Assembly (NCBI GenBank): GCA_026702845.1
Contig: JADCLS010000022.1
Location: forward strand, 20,247-84,246
Origin: Candidatus Heimdallarchaeota archaeon
Lineage (GTDB): Archaea > Asgardarchaeota > Heimdallarchaeia > Heimdallarchaeales > Kariarchaeaceae
Length of the DNA stretch: 64,000 nucleotides
Direction: 5' to 3'
In this document: piece by piece, positions 52,932 to 62,481 of the stretch
Position numbering within the stretch: position 1 is the first letter of the stretch
Layout of the letters: each line of letters begins with the position of its first letter
Program-made: the position numbers and the translations under genes
Notes under the pieces: model-generated
What the model was told of the DNA's origin: nothing
What the model saw: the letters and a program-made list of their open reading frames with translations, nothing else
The model's database searches: none

Positions 52932-55064
52932 ATGAAATCATATATTCTGATTTTGATAATGACAATACAGATAATGGGATTGTCTGTGAATGCTTCAGTA
53001 AACAATGTTGATAACATTAGGGAGGATCAAACTGACAATCAACCCTCTGATTACTACACCACAGTCACAGATAGGACTGATACTGTAACTGGATTTGAGA
53101 AGATGGAAACTATGGATTTACCTGATGTGGAGAAAAATCGAATTAATTCTACATCAAAAAATTGGTTTTATAAAGATAGAGGCCTTGAAATGGCACCCGC
53201 TGGTATCCTTGTCAATACATCACTTATAGAAGTTGGAAAATGGGATTACATTTATTTTGGAGTTTTAGATGGAATGACTGTAAATATCAAATTATATGTT
53301 AATGCCTATGTAGATACACTAAATAATATTTATGAAGCAAATTATTCCAACTCAGATCTTGATTTATTTTTATATGAGCCTGAGTCTAGTCTACCATTAC
53401 AAACCAGTACAAGAGAAAGAAATGAGGATGAAGAAATAGAATATACATTTGATGAAGAGGGTAATTATTCCATAGGCATTTTACATGACCTTCGTGATAC
53501 TTATACAAATTTATCAATGGGAGTAGTTGAACTACAAGCTACATTCTCATCATATAATTTTATGTCAAAAGTATATTTAGAAGGTAGAACACCTGATAAT
53601 TATCCAACAAATCGTTCAAGTTGGTATTATTCTACTGGTGATCAATTAAATTATGTCGGAGCAATTGTCGATAATGACATTGATATGTACGTAGTTAATG
53701 CTAGTTATGAAGATATTTCTATTTGGGAAGGTGCACCTAGTTTGGGATTTGATATAGAGTTATTTAATGGTATTAATCCGAATACAGGGGCAGTAAATAT
53801 CAAATATGAAGCTGAATGGGGATTAGGATATGCCTTTTTATATGCAACTTCAGAGCCAGAATCAAGATTATTAACTTCACAATTAGTCTATCCAAAATTA
53901 ATTGATAAAAAAGATATAAAAATCGAATTTGCAGCAGTTGGGATATCTTATGGAGAGGAGTATTTAATTGATGGTTCAAGTAACGCAGGAATTTATTCTA
54001 TGCCTTTGGACTTGTATGAGTCAATTTTTCCAGCTGAATTTGAAACCATTGACGTAAATAGTGAAAATTACCCTATTCCGAAAGTTGATAATAGTGGTTT
54101 TACTTTTAAAACAAACCTTAATTATACAGGACTATACTTTAAAATTCATGATTTATCTGGAGCTAATGCTAATTTAACTTTGATTTATCATGATGAAGGT
54201 AAAGAATATCAAACACCATTAACTTGGATTATGGATGATTATTATTCATGTAGTATCAATCCAAAGGATATTTCTTCTGTTGAATGGTTTATAGAAATTG
54301 AACAAATTCATTTCAAAGGAGGATACAATGTGCCCGATAAACCTACCAATAGTGAGGTCAAATTTGATTTTGTATTGGATAAGGCAACATTATCTTGGGA
54401 TGTACCTGAAAGTGATTTAGCTATTCAAAAATTCTTCTTATATTCACAATACAATTCTGAAGATGAGTATGAATTGATTGATGAAGTAAATGCATTAACA
54501 ACCAATTATAAATTCGATATCCCAGATAATGATAATGGTGCAACTTATTTTTCTTTTGCAGTCTCAGCCTTTAGCTATTCTGGTGAGAGCGATTGGGCAA
54601 TAAATACTTATCAATTCGATAAGCCAACTAGTCCTCCACTAGGTAATGTCACCTGGTATGAAGATCAGCTCAATATTTCCTGGTCTGAACCGGTGGATGT
54701 GGGCAATGATCCGATTATCTGGTATAGTATCTACTATTCAGATGAGTATGTGGAAGATGCAACTGTTGATGATCTGACCCTGGTGAAGCATGTGAACCCA
54801 GATGTATTCTTCTACTATGTGGATGTGTTGAATTACTATTATATCACTGCTGTCAATCATTTTGGTCTGAGCCCATTCTCAGTGATTAATTCCACTGCTG
54901 CGATACAAACCATTGCGGATCAGACAAATCCTACAACAGCTGACCAAAACACTCAACCTGGAGGAGGAACTCAGACACAGGATACCCCAATATCAATGCT
55001 ACCCTTCCTCATCACTATTCCTATACTGGTTACTATACGAAGAAAATCCTTATTAGCTAAATGA
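52932..55064 (+). CDS. Secreted surface protein with fibronectin-type domains and C-terminal membrane anchor
   Basis: A 710-residue protein with an N-terminal signal peptide (ILILIMTIQIMGLSVNA). Residues about 50-470 are unrecognised beta-rich sequence. Residues about 475-665 contain two fibronectin type III-like domains, PTNSEVKFDFVLDKATLSWDVP and PPLGNVTWYEDQLNISWSEP, each with the characteristic Trp. A Thr/Gln/Gly-rich linker and a short C-terminal membrane segment (SMLPFLITIPILVTIRRK) form the anchor. From about base 54630 codon use shifts to a more GC-containing style than the first 1.7 kb, so the gene may be a chimera. It follows the peptidase pseudogene by about 95 nt. Probably a cell-surface adhesin-like protein. 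Confidence 0.7.
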   Translation: MKSYILILIMTIQIMGLSVNASVNNVDNIREDQTDNQPSDYYTTVTDRTDTVTGFEKMETMDLPDVEKNRINSTSKNWFYKDRGLEMAPAGILVNTSLIEVGKWDYIYFGVLDGMTVNIKLYVNAYVDTLNNIYEANYSNSDLDLFLYEPESSLPLQTSTRERNEDEEIEYTFDEEGNYSIGILHDLRDTYTNLSMGVVELQATFSSYNFMSKVYLEGRTPDNYPTNRSSWYYSTGDQLNYVGAIVDNDIDMYVVNASYEDISIWEGAPSLGFDIELFNGINPNTGAVNIKYEAEWGLGYAFLYATSEPESRLLTSQLVYPKLIDKKDIKIEFAAVGISYGEEYLIDGSSNAGIYSMPLDLYESIFPAEFETIDVNSENYPIPKVDNSGFTFKTNLNYTGLYFKIHDLSGANANLTLIYHDEGKEYQTPLTWIMDDYYSCSINPKDISSVEWFIEIEQIHFKGGYNVPDKPTNSEVKFDFVLDKATLSWDVPESDLAIQKFFLYSQYNSEDEYELIDEVNALTTNYKFDIPDNDNGATYFSFAVSAFSYSGESDWAINTYQFDKPTSPPLGNVTWYEDQLNISWSEPVDVGNDPIIWYSIYYSDEYVEDATVDDLTLVKHVNPDVFFYYVDVLNYYYITAVNHFGLSPFSVINSTAAIQTIADQTNPTTADQNTQPGGGTQTQDTPISMLPFLITIPILVTIRRKSLLAK

Positions 55065-55136
55065 TAGATATAATTTCAAATTATTTGATAGGTTAATGTC
55101 TTAAACTCACCATACAGCAAATATTTAAATAAACGG

Positions 55137-55922
55137 GTGTTCCCATATATTTTGATGTTATCGCCCACTTTTTACTGGTCTGTACTAGGTATTGGTATAC
55201 TATACCTGTTCATTGCATTTTTCTCTGATCTGGAATTCCTTGTTGGCAGGTTTTTCTTTGGCCTACCCTATGCTCTTCTATCCTGGGGAATATTGGGTCT
55301 TTTGGGTACTTCTGATCTCAATGCATTTCTAGTGGGTTTTCTACCAGTGCTGATAATACTTGGTTTACTCTATACTATGCTGCATTCTGAGGGATTTGAT
55401 CCTCAAAATCTCATCCTGCATGAGGGTATAGTGAATGTGGCCATTCCTGTGAAGGATACCCACAGAGGAGAAATAAGGGTGGAGGATAATGGAACCAATA
55501 GATTTCTTGTTGCCAAGGCTTATGATCCCATAAATAAACCCATACCCAAGGGCTCAAAAGTGAGAATTATTGAGGTGGAGGGCCAGATAGCCCTGGTAAG
55601 TGAGGAGATACAGATACCCAAGGGAAAATCGCCAAGCCAGCGAAAATCCGATGGATTATTCCGGTTCATCAATAGCATCACCCCCAAATCCAAGGTAACT
55701 GGTGTTTGCATGATCTGTTTTGGACAGCTCATCAGCTCAAGAAAGGGCTTTACCTGTCCCTCTTGTCAGGCCGTGGCACATATCTTTCACATTGATGAGT
55801 GGGTCAAGATCAAGGGATACTGTCCCAATTGTAGAACCAACCTATCCTTTGATAATGGCAAGATAATAAATAAACCCGGAAATAAAATGGATAATCCCAC
55901 AGTCTCTAGCAAATCAAAGTGA
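55137..55922 (+). CDS. NfeD-like membrane protein with RING-like zinc-binding C-terminus
   Basis: A 261-residue protein. Four hydrophobic segments (about 1-95) are followed by an NfeD-type OB fold (about 100-155): EGIVNVAIPV, HRGEIRVEDNGTNRFLVAKAYD and the KGSKVRIIEVEGQIALV signature. The C-terminus (about 190-245) holds CMIC, CPSC, HIFH and CPNC, with spacing C-x2-C-x12-C-x2-C-x4-H-x2-H-x10-C-x2-C, an eight-ligand two-zinc motif of RING or treble-clef style. The start is GTG at 55137; an ATG at 55155 is possible. The last 9 nt overlap the convergent surE gene. NfeD proteins usually work with stomatin/SPFH partners, but none is adjacent. Confidence 0.76.
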   Translation: MFPYILMLSPTFYWSVLGIGILYLFIAFFSDLEFLVGRFFFGLPYALLSWGILGLLGTSDLNAFLVGFLPVLIILGLLYTMLHSEGFDPQNLILHEGIVNVAIPVKDTHRGEIRVEDNGTNRFLVAKAYDPINKPIPKGSKVRIIEVEGQIALVSEEIQIPKGKSPSQRKSDGLFRFINSITPKSKVTGVCMICFGQLISSRKGFTCPSCQAVAHIFHIDEWVKIKGYCPNCRTNLSFDNGKIINKPGNKMDNPTVSSKSK

Positions 55923-56717
55923 TTCATTTATTTTGTTGATGATCTCAACACATTCCTTGATAGTCTTATCCCTGTTATGTGACTGCCTAAAAGATACAGG
56001 TGTGATGGTAACCACCTGTTTTTTGTATAATTTGTAACTGTCACCCTCCTCGTTGAATGTTTCACGTTTATCACCCCACATCCAGAAATAAGTACGACCA
56101 CTGGGATCCAACCGATCAACCACATAATTATTGTATTTGTACGTTTCCAACTCACCAAACTCGACTTTTGTTTTCGCATTGAGTGTTTTGGGATAATTCA
56201 CATTAATAAACAGAGTATCCTCCCAGAATGCTTCTGATGCCTGCAGAAAATGCTTAGCGATGATGATACTCAGTTTTGCTGCCCTCTCCAGTTCTCCTGG
56301 TATCTCATTGGAATAGAAGAACTCATCAGATACATCTAAGGAGTAGGCAAAGGAGGGAATACCCTTCATTCCTGCTTCCATGGCAACTGCTGCAGTACCT
56401 GAGGTGAGAATGGAATGGATAGAGGTATTATCACCTGAATTGATACCTGATAGTACCACATCAGGTTCATCATGGAAGTGCGAGAAAAGAATTACCGCAT
56501 CAGCAGGAGCAGAATCATATGATTGTGCTTCCAATCCTGAGATGGTTTTTGTCTCGGTTACTCTAATGGGTTTGTGAAAGGTCATAGCCTTGGCACGGGC
56601 AGTTTGCTGTCTATCCGGTGCTAGAATATATGTCTCACCCAGTGTCTGTGCCTCACGACTCAATGCATCTATACCCATACTGCGGATACCATCATCATTG
56701 CTGATCATTACCTTCAT
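55914..56717 (-). CDS. surE: 5'/3'-nucleotidase SurE
   Basis: A 267-residue metal-dependent phosphatase of nucleoside monophosphates. Start at the ATG giving MKVMISNDDGI; a TTG five codons upstream is the alternative. Motifs: the NDDG metal pair, APDRQQTARAKAMTFHKPI in the place of APDRxQSGxGxxIT, DSAPADAV, and LSGINSGDNTSIHSILTSGTAAVAMEA with the metal Asn. The usual SG pair of the second motif is altered to TA, which is a small change in the active site region. The C-terminus is longer than in E. coli SurE. It overlaps the convergent NfeD-like gene by nine bases. Confidence 0.92.
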   Translation of the reverse strand: MKVMISNDDGIRSMGIDALSREAQTLGETYILAPDRQQTARAKAMTFHKPIRVTETKTISGLEAQSYDSAPADAVILFSHFHDEPDVVLSGINSGDNTSIHSILTSGTAAVAMEAGMKGIPSFAYSLDVSDEFFYSNEIPGELERAAKLSIIIAKHFLQASEAFWEDTLFINVNYPKTLNAKTKVEFGELETYKYNNYVVDRLDPSGRTYFWMWGDKRETFNEEGDSYKLYKKQVVTITPVSFRQSHNRDKTIKECVEIINKINESL

Positions 56718-56777
56718 TGACTGAGTATTCAATATTTGTGTTATATCTGTTTATATCAATATCAAGATCATATCAGT

Positions 56778-57596
56778 TTATTTGAATTTAGAGAGATCAT
56801 AATCATCATCTTCATCTGGTAGATCAAGAAGATCATCGAGAAAATCATCATCGTAATCATCATCATCATCCTCTTCATCATCATCTAGATCAACAGATTC
56901 CTTGAATTTTTTCCTACGGATAAGATGTTCCTTGAGTTCAATGGCATTGATATCAAGTGGACTAACGGGAATCTCAACATCCAGAACATGTGATAATATC
57001 TCGATCACCTTTTTTGCAGCCAAATAATCTGGAACGGATGGGATACAATGAGGTAGAATTGCCATGGCACTGATATTTGTCTTGCTGGCTTCCATCAGTG
57101 AAATGGCCACCGAACCATATACCGCGCTTTTCTGAGAAATCCTAAGCCCTTTCTGTTCCAGAAAATCCCTTGTCAAGGCATTGGAGGAAACAAGAGTGTA
57201 TTTAAGATCAATTGCATCCGCAGGTCGGCCTGTGGGTAATGCTCCAACAATAATAATGGATGCGGGATCCTGTTCTATATACCAGTTGAACAGACCTTCA
57301 ATGAATTCATTGATATCATCCTGAGGAATTCCAACTTCTGCCAGAACCAGCACGTAACTTTCATTCTCAAATACCCTTACTGGTCGCTGAATTATTCCCT
57401 TTCGCACAATACCGATGGCAGGGATGAGTTTGGATGTAATGTATCCCTTCTCCTTCAGCTTAAGGTTGTCGATGAGATGATGTGAAACAAGTGAACCAAC
57501 AAGCCCACTACCAGTGAATGCTTGGATGATTATCTTCCCGTTGGCATCAATGGGAAGTGATTGTTCCACTCTAACTGTTGTCTTGTCCACAAGCAT
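56778..57596 (-). CDS. PAC2-family protein (proteasome assembly chaperone-like)
   Basis: A 272-residue member of the PAC2/COG2047 family, which in archaea includes PbaA/PbaB proteins related to the eukaryotic proteasome-assembly chaperones PAC1-PAC2. Seen: GSGLVGSLVSHHLID, ARG-like LAEVGIPQDDINEF, SIIIVGALPTGRPADAID and SVPDYLAAKKVIEIL, all family patterns. Residues about 232-272 are an acidic tail of Asp and Glu (DDDEEDDDDDYDDDF), ending with a short KFK. A C-terminal HbYX motif (hydrophobic-Tyr-X) is not obvious. It lies 61 nt upstream of surE on the same strand. Role in proteasome assembly is by homology only. Confidence 0.88.
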   Translation of the reverse strand: MLVDKTTVRVEQSLPIDANGKIIIQAFTGSGLVGSLVSHHLIDNLKLKEKGYITSKLIPAIGIVRKGIIQRPVRVFENESYVLVLAEVGIPQDDINEFIEGLFNWYIEQDPASIIIVGALPTGRPADAIDLKYTLVSSNALTRDFLEQKGLRISQKSAVYGSVAISLMEASKTNISAMAILPHCIPSVPDYLAAKKVIEILSHVLDVEIPVSPLDINAIELKEHLIRRKKFKESVDLDDDEEDDDDDYDDDFLDDLLDLPDEDDDYDLSKFK

Positions 57597-57673
57597 ATAT
57601 CGCCTTTCTTATAATATAAATCAATAGATATCAGAAATTACTTGATTTTCTTTATTACGATATCAGAGTGCAA

Positions 57674-58702
57674 TCACGATAGAACTATTAATGCTTCAGC
57701 TTCTGGACCGGTGGAAAGATATTTCACTGGAATCTTGGTACTATCCTCGATTTCCTGCACGAATTTCATGGCTTCAGGTACTGCCTCGTATGCCTCAATG
57801 GTTGTTGCTCCCTTCAATACTGGGAAGAGAATATCAAGCTTGGTCAATGCAATTGCAGTAGCTCCATTGATCCTCACTGCCTTTCTTGCCAATTCGTGAT
57901 TAAATGGTGCTGCTCGTCGCAAACGACCCGTAACCGTACCATACTCCTGCCATCCACGTTTCACTACTTCCTCCTCTGATAATTCTCCTTCCAGATGACC
58001 AGTTCCCACCCTGGTAACATAGGATTTGAATACCACAATCACCTCGGTAGCCTTGGTTGGTCCGATGCCAAGATCAGATAGTGCTGCTGATGCAGTAACA
58101 TCCTTTGAGGTCACATAGGGGTAGGTACCATGATAGAGGCTGAGGAATGTGGCTTGCGATCCCTCAACAAGTACAGTTCCACCTGCATCTATTATATCAT
58201 TCAATTCCTCAGACACATCTGCAATATATGGTTTGAGTGATTCATAATCCTTGGCCAGTCGTAGTATACGTTTAATCCTGTCAATATTGGCAATACCACA
58301 TCCAGATCCTGTAGAGCCAATTTTACCCATAAGATGATTGTTTTCCTTCTCCGTATCTATATGCTCCGGGGTGATGACACCAGTATGTCGATCAATGAAA
58401 AATCTATCTTTTACTCCTGTGGTCTCTATTTCCTGCAATAGAACCTGCTCATTTACCAGAACTCCTGCTCCAATATAGATTCTTGATTGTTCAGAGAAGA
58501 ATCCTGAAGGAATCAATCTTAATTTGTATGTTTGCCCCTGATGCACCACAGTATGCCCAGCATTGGGTCCAGTACCGGCACGGGCGATTGCCTCGATGTT
58601 GTAGGTCTCAGCCAGATATGAGGTGATCTTACCTTTACCCTCGTCGCCAAATTGGCCACCAACTATGACTATCACCTTACCTTTTGGATTATCTGAACTC
58701 AT
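57674..58702 (-). CDS. purA: Adenylosuccinate synthetase (archaeal short form)
   Basis: Joins IMP and aspartate using GTP, the first step from IMP to AMP. The 342-residue protein opens with IVIVGGQFGDEGKGKI, the GTP-binding loop with the catalytic Asp, and GTGPNAGHTVVH with the catalytic His. Other segments are SGCGIANIDRI, the VEGSQATFLSLYHGTYPYVTSKDVTA GTP/IMP region and the VRINGATAIALTKLDIL block. Bacterial and eukaryotic enzymes have about 430 residues; the missing 90 residues are the usual archaeal deletions. It is 78 nt from the PAC2 gene and reads in the same direction. Confidence 0.95.
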   Translation of the reverse strand: MSSDNPKGKVIVIVGGQFGDEGKGKITSYLAETYNIEAIARAGTGPNAGHTVVHQGQTYKLRLIPSGFFSEQSRIYIGAGVLVNEQVLLQEIETTGVKDRFFIDRHTGVITPEHIDTEKENNHLMGKIGSTGSGCGIANIDRIKRILRLAKDYESLKPYIADVSEELNDIIDAGGTVLVEGSQATFLSLYHGTYPYVTSKDVTASAALSDLGIGPTKATEVIVVFKSYVTRVGTGHLEGELSEEEVVKRGWQEYGTVTGRLRRAAPFNHELARKAVRINGATAIALTKLDILFPVLKGATTIEAYEAVPEAMKFVQEIEDSTKIPVKYLSTGPEAEALIVLS

Positions 58703-58800
58703 TTACTTCAAGTGCAACAACAGATCCAACTTTAAAAATCTAATCCTCATTGCCGGAGTAAACGATTGCCATACACTAGAAATCCTCTTGAACATACTCT

Positions 58801-59280
58801 TTAAATGGTATATTTATGTTTAATTCTATCTCTGATATAGTGTTGTAGCTCCTTAATTGGCATGGTACCATGCTCGCCAAGATAAATTGTAACTGTTTCT
58901 ACCTGATCAACCAGTCCCTTGAAGATGGATGAGTTGGGATTATTCAACCAGTCATTACTTGCCCGAAAGATCTTGAATGTGGCAATAGGATAGGGGGGAT
59001 TGATGGCTATCTTGATCTCCGCCTTGACATCAATCAAAGGCAGTGCTCCGGCAGAATGACCAATCGCAACTTTGTATCGACCATCGACTTTGGCCCAGTT
59101 TTTCTTGTTAAAGTAGTTCACTTGTTGTAGCAATTCATTGCTTGTTGTCCAGCAGAGCTGTTTTGGGGTGAATCCAAGTTCTTTGAGTAAGATGATCAAT
59201 GGCCGAGTTGTGTTTGGATTGCATAATGTACCCATATACACAATAGCATCATATCCTTGTTTGGTATAATTTGTGGCCAT
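58801..59280 (-). CDS. Small protein with alpha/beta-hydrolase-like GHSAG motif
   Basis: A 159-residue protein, not assigned to a family. GHSAGALPLID at about residue 92 has the nucleophile-elbow form GxSxG of alpha/beta hydrolases, after a strand (YKVAI) and before a helix. The N-terminal DAIVYMGTL and the helix NTTRPLIILLKELGF fit an alpha/beta sandwich. A later HGTMPIKEL could contain the catalytic His. The length is short for a full hydrolase, so it may be a minimal or partial version. It lies 98 nt upstream of purA on the same strand, divergent from the P-type ATPase. Confidence 0.5.
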   Translation of the reverse strand: MATNYTKQGYDAIVYMGTLCNPNTTRPLIILLKELGFTPKQLCWTTSNELLQQVNYFNKKNWAKVDGRYKVAIGHSAGALPLIDVKAEIKIAINPPYPIATFKIFRASNDWLNNPNSSIFKGLVDQVETVTIYLGEHGTMPIKELQHYIRDRIKHKYTI

Positions 59281-59424
59281 TACTGATTTCTATTCATCCT
59301 ATCTTTTTATACTTCCTGTAATGGATAATAGGAAAGATCACAATACAATCCGTAAATTCATACGTTAGGTGGAGATGAATATCTGTTAATTTCCGCCATC
59401 GTAGAAGCACAAGATTAAATATCC

Positions 59425-62394
59425 ATGAAAATTACTCACCAATTAGAAATGTCAGAGGATGATAGACGTAAAAAACTCATCTCCGTACAGTATATCCTAT
59501 ACGGCCATGAGACTCCTCTGGCTGAGCTTGAGAAACAACTGGAAACAGATGTAAATCGGGGAATTGATCAGCAAGAAGCCAAACGTAGATTGGCATCATT
59601 TGGAGAAAATGTTATCCATACACCAAAACCAAGTGTGTGGAAGCTGTATCTTGCCCCACTTTTTGATACCCTGATTCTGACCTACCTTTTGATGACAGTT
59701 ATCATGTTGATCCTGGCTTTTTTTGTTGAGGGAGTAACCTCCAAAATATCACTATGGATCATTATGATCAGCTTCAATATGATTCTGGCAATCTTTCAAC
59801 AATTCAAAGCACAGAAAAAAATCGAAGCTTTGCTGAAACTATCACCTCCTAAGGCTCGTGTTATACGGGGTGAGGAGCATACAGAAATTTATGCCAGGAA
59901 TCTGGTTCCAGGAGATGTTATTGAATTATCCATCGGAGATAAAGTTCCTGCAGATGCCAGGATTATCCGATCGAGTAATCTGACTGTGAATGAGGCCTCG
60001 TTGACTGGAGAATCCCTGCCTGTGGACAAGATAGATGATGGAAATCAAACCATTGAGGTGGGTACACCCATCAGCCAGCATTCAAATTTCTTATATCTAG
60101 GTACATATGTGCAGACCGGAACTGCACAGGCACTGGTAATTCGCACTGGTAACAACACAGAGATAGGAAAAATCGCCTCAGCAATGTCGGGTATGCACAG
60201 TCTGGAGATTCCACTACGAAACCGAATCAATAAGCTGGGAAAAATTCTTGCATTGATCATGATTGTATTCCTGATCATTCGTCTCAGCTTTGTATCCTAT
60301 TTGCACATCTCTGAGCATGGATATGATAAGGACCGATTTCTCTTTAACTTGGTGGATTCTATCATAATCGCCATGAGCGCAGTACCGGTGAATATTCCCT
60401 TACTGGTTACCGTTATTCTCATTTCTGGTGTCCTCAACATGGCATCTAACCGGGTGATTGTGAAGAATTTATCCACCATAGAGACCCTTGGTAGGTGTTC
60501 TGTACTTTGTTCTGATAAGACGGGAACACTTACCACATCCAAGATGTCAGTGAAAATTCTATGGGATACTCAACGTTATTTTGGTACTACCTTCAGAGAT
60601 ATTAATTATACCCTCTCTCATATACCTGATAATGAGGTGATCCACTTCCTGCAGGATGAGAAGATCAACCTACCTCCTCTGATCAGTATCAGGCCTAACT
60701 CCACCCTGGAGTTGTTGTTGACCTCTGCCATTCTCAATAATGATGCTATCTTACAATTCAATTCCTCGACTGTTAAAGATTACACTGAGTATGATGTTAT
60801 TGGAAACCCAACTGATGGTGCCTTGCTTCTACTCTCTATTTCACAGGGATTTGATGAGGATAGGGTGAAGAATCGCTACAGAAAATTCCTGGATTATCCC
60901 TTTGATTCCAAGCTCAAACGCATGAGCGGATTATTCCGAGATACCAAGGAGGGAGACTATATGATCCTGAGCAAAGGTGCAACCGAGGTCATCCTACCAC
61001 GCTGTACTCGTATCGGAGATGAAGTGGATACTCAAGCTTTGGATGAGGCAAAGCGTGCGGATATCATGGATCGGGTGAATCAATTTGCAGAGAGTGGGTA
61101 CCGTGTCATTAGCCTTGCCTATAGGGCAATCGATGAGTTACCCAAGATCCCCGATAAGAAGCAGGAACGAGAATACATAGAGAGTGATCTCACCTATATT
61201 GGATACATGGCAATTTATGATCCACCACGTCCTGGTGCCAGAGAAGCAGTAGCAGATTTGGATGCAGCAGGGATCTATCCCGTCATGATCACCGGAGATT
61301 CAGTATCTACCGCGGCAACCATTGCCCGACAGGTAGGGATACTGGATAATGATGAGATTGTAGTGGAGGGTAGATTAGCAGAGGTGCTGGAGGATGAGAA
61401 ATTCTTCAAAGTATCTGTATTTGCTCGTGTATCTCCATCAGACAAGGAGATCATTGTCTCTCGTTATCAAAACCGGGGTGATGTGGTAACAATGACTGGT
61501 GATGGTATCAATGATTCATTGGCCATTACACGCGCTGATGCAGGTGTTAGCATGGGAATCACCGGTACTGATGTTACAAAGGAGGCAGCTGATCTGATTA
61601 TTACTGATGATAGCTATGTATCCTTGGTAAATGGAGTCAGAGAGGGTCGTAATCTATTTGAGAAGATACGTATCATGATCTTCTTCTACCTCACCATTAA
61701 TCTGGCCGAGGCATCGTTGTACTTTATCAGCTCATTCATTCCTGATTTTCATCTCATCACACCATGGCAGCGGATCTACCTCTTCTCCATCATCCATTCG
61801 TTTCCGGTGTTGGCTATTATATTTGGTCCATCTGATCGTGAGATCATGAAACTCAAACCTAGAAGCAATGATAATATTATCCCCAAGAAATTGGCATCCA
61901 CCATCTTTGTCTTCTCCATCTCCTACCTACTGACCCTGAGTGGTCTTTATTATCTCTATTTTCATGGTATTCTACCCACTCTTGAAATTAATACCACAGG
62001 TATTGCCAATTATGTGGTTTATTTGGATCCCAAGGATCCAACCACAGCTATTCATATCAACCAGGTGAAGGCAAGAACCATGTTGATCTCTGTGATGTAT
62101 CTCACTGAAAGTTTCATTGTGATCTCCATAAGGAGGATAAACCGTGGTGTCAGACACAGTACGAAAGATATGAATCTGTATGTTTGGGTCATGATTCTAT
62201 TGGGTCCAATCATCCATTTCACTGTACTACTGGTACCCGGAGTGCAATTACTGTTGCTGGAGCAGGATATCGCCCTTGATTTTGTACCTCTTGCTGGAAT
62301 AGATTATGTATTTATGATCCTGTTTGCCAGCTTGCCACTGATCTTACTGGAGAGCTATAAACTACTTCTCAGACACCGGAATATACAATTGTAA
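59425..62394 (+). CDS. P-type cation-transporting ATPase
   Basis: A 989-residue ion pump. N-terminal cation-ATPase domain (YGHETPLAELEKQL), two membrane helices, the actuator with LTGESLPVDK, the third and fourth helices, the phosphorylation motif CSDKTGTLTTSKM, KGATEVILPRC of the nucleotide domain, the phosphatase motif DPPRPGAREAV, TGDGINDSLAI, and six C-terminal helices. The fourth-helix ion site reads VPVNIPLLVTV, different from the PEGLP of P2A pumps and from typical P3A proton pumps, so the ion (Ca, Na, Mg or H) is not clear. Topology resembles P2/P3 ATPases. It is followed 88 nt later by nhaA, hinting at a role in cation or proton balance. Confidence 0.92.
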   Translation: MKITHQLEMSEDDRRKKLISVQYILYGHETPLAELEKQLETDVNRGIDQQEAKRRLASFGENVIHTPKPSVWKLYLAPLFDTLILTYLLMTVIMLILAFFVEGVTSKISLWIIMISFNMILAIFQQFKAQKKIEALLKLSPPKARVIRGEEHTEIYARNLVPGDVIELSIGDKVPADARIIRSSNLTVNEASLTGESLPVDKIDDGNQTIEVGTPISQHSNFLYLGTYVQTGTAQALVIRTGNNTEIGKIASAMSGMHSLEIPLRNRINKLGKILALIMIVFLIIRLSFVSYLHISEHGYDKDRFLFNLVDSIIIAMSAVPVNIPLLVTVILISGVLNMASNRVIVKNLSTIETLGRCSVLCSDKTGTLTTSKMSVKILWDTQRYFGTTFRDINYTLSHIPDNEVIHFLQDEKINLPPLISIRPNSTLELLLTSAILNNDAILQFNSSTVKDYTEYDVIGNPTDGALLLLSISQGFDEDRVKNRYRKFLDYPFDSKLKRMSGLFRDTKEGDYMILSKGATEVILPRCTRIGDEVDTQALDEAKRADIMDRVNQFAESGYRVISLAYRAIDELPKIPDKKQEREYIESDLTYIGYMAIYDPPRPGAREAVADLDAAGIYPVMITGDSVSTAATIARQVGILDNDEIVVEGRLAEVLEDEKFFKVSVFARVSPSDKEIIVSRYQNRGDVVTMTGDGINDSLAITRADAGVSMGITGTDVTKEAADLIITDDSYVSLVNGVREGRNLFEKIRIMIFFYLTINLAEASLYFISSFIPDFHLITPWQRIYLFSIIHSFPVLAIIFGPSDREIMKLKPRSNDNIIPKKLASTIFVFSISYLLTLSGLYYLYFHGILPTLEINTTGIANYVVYLDPKDPTTAIHINQVKARTMLISVMYLTESFIVISIRRINRGVRHSTKDMNLYVWVMILLGPIIHFTVLLVPGVQLLLLEQDIALDFVPLAGIDYVFMILFASLPLILLESYKLLLRHRNIQL

Positions 62395-62446
62395 TGTTGA
62401 TAATTCAGATTATGTATTCGTATATATTCTATCAATTGTAATTTTA

Positions 62447-62460
62447 TTTATATTTATATA
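62447..62460 (+). promoter_or_regulatory. Putative TATA box of nhaA
   Basis: TTTATATTTATATA is centred about 29 nt before the ATG at 62482, again a spacing for a leaderless or near-leaderless transcript, and suggests that nhaA has its own promoter separate from the P-type ATPase gene. Confidence 0.4.
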
Positions 62461-62481
62461 TAGTGAAACAAATTTACAGGT

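Noticed and set aside
56820..56890. Repeated CATCAT triplets as a microsatellite
   Set aside because: They encode the acidic Asp/Glu tail of the PAC2 protein in frame; a low-complexity coding region explains them.
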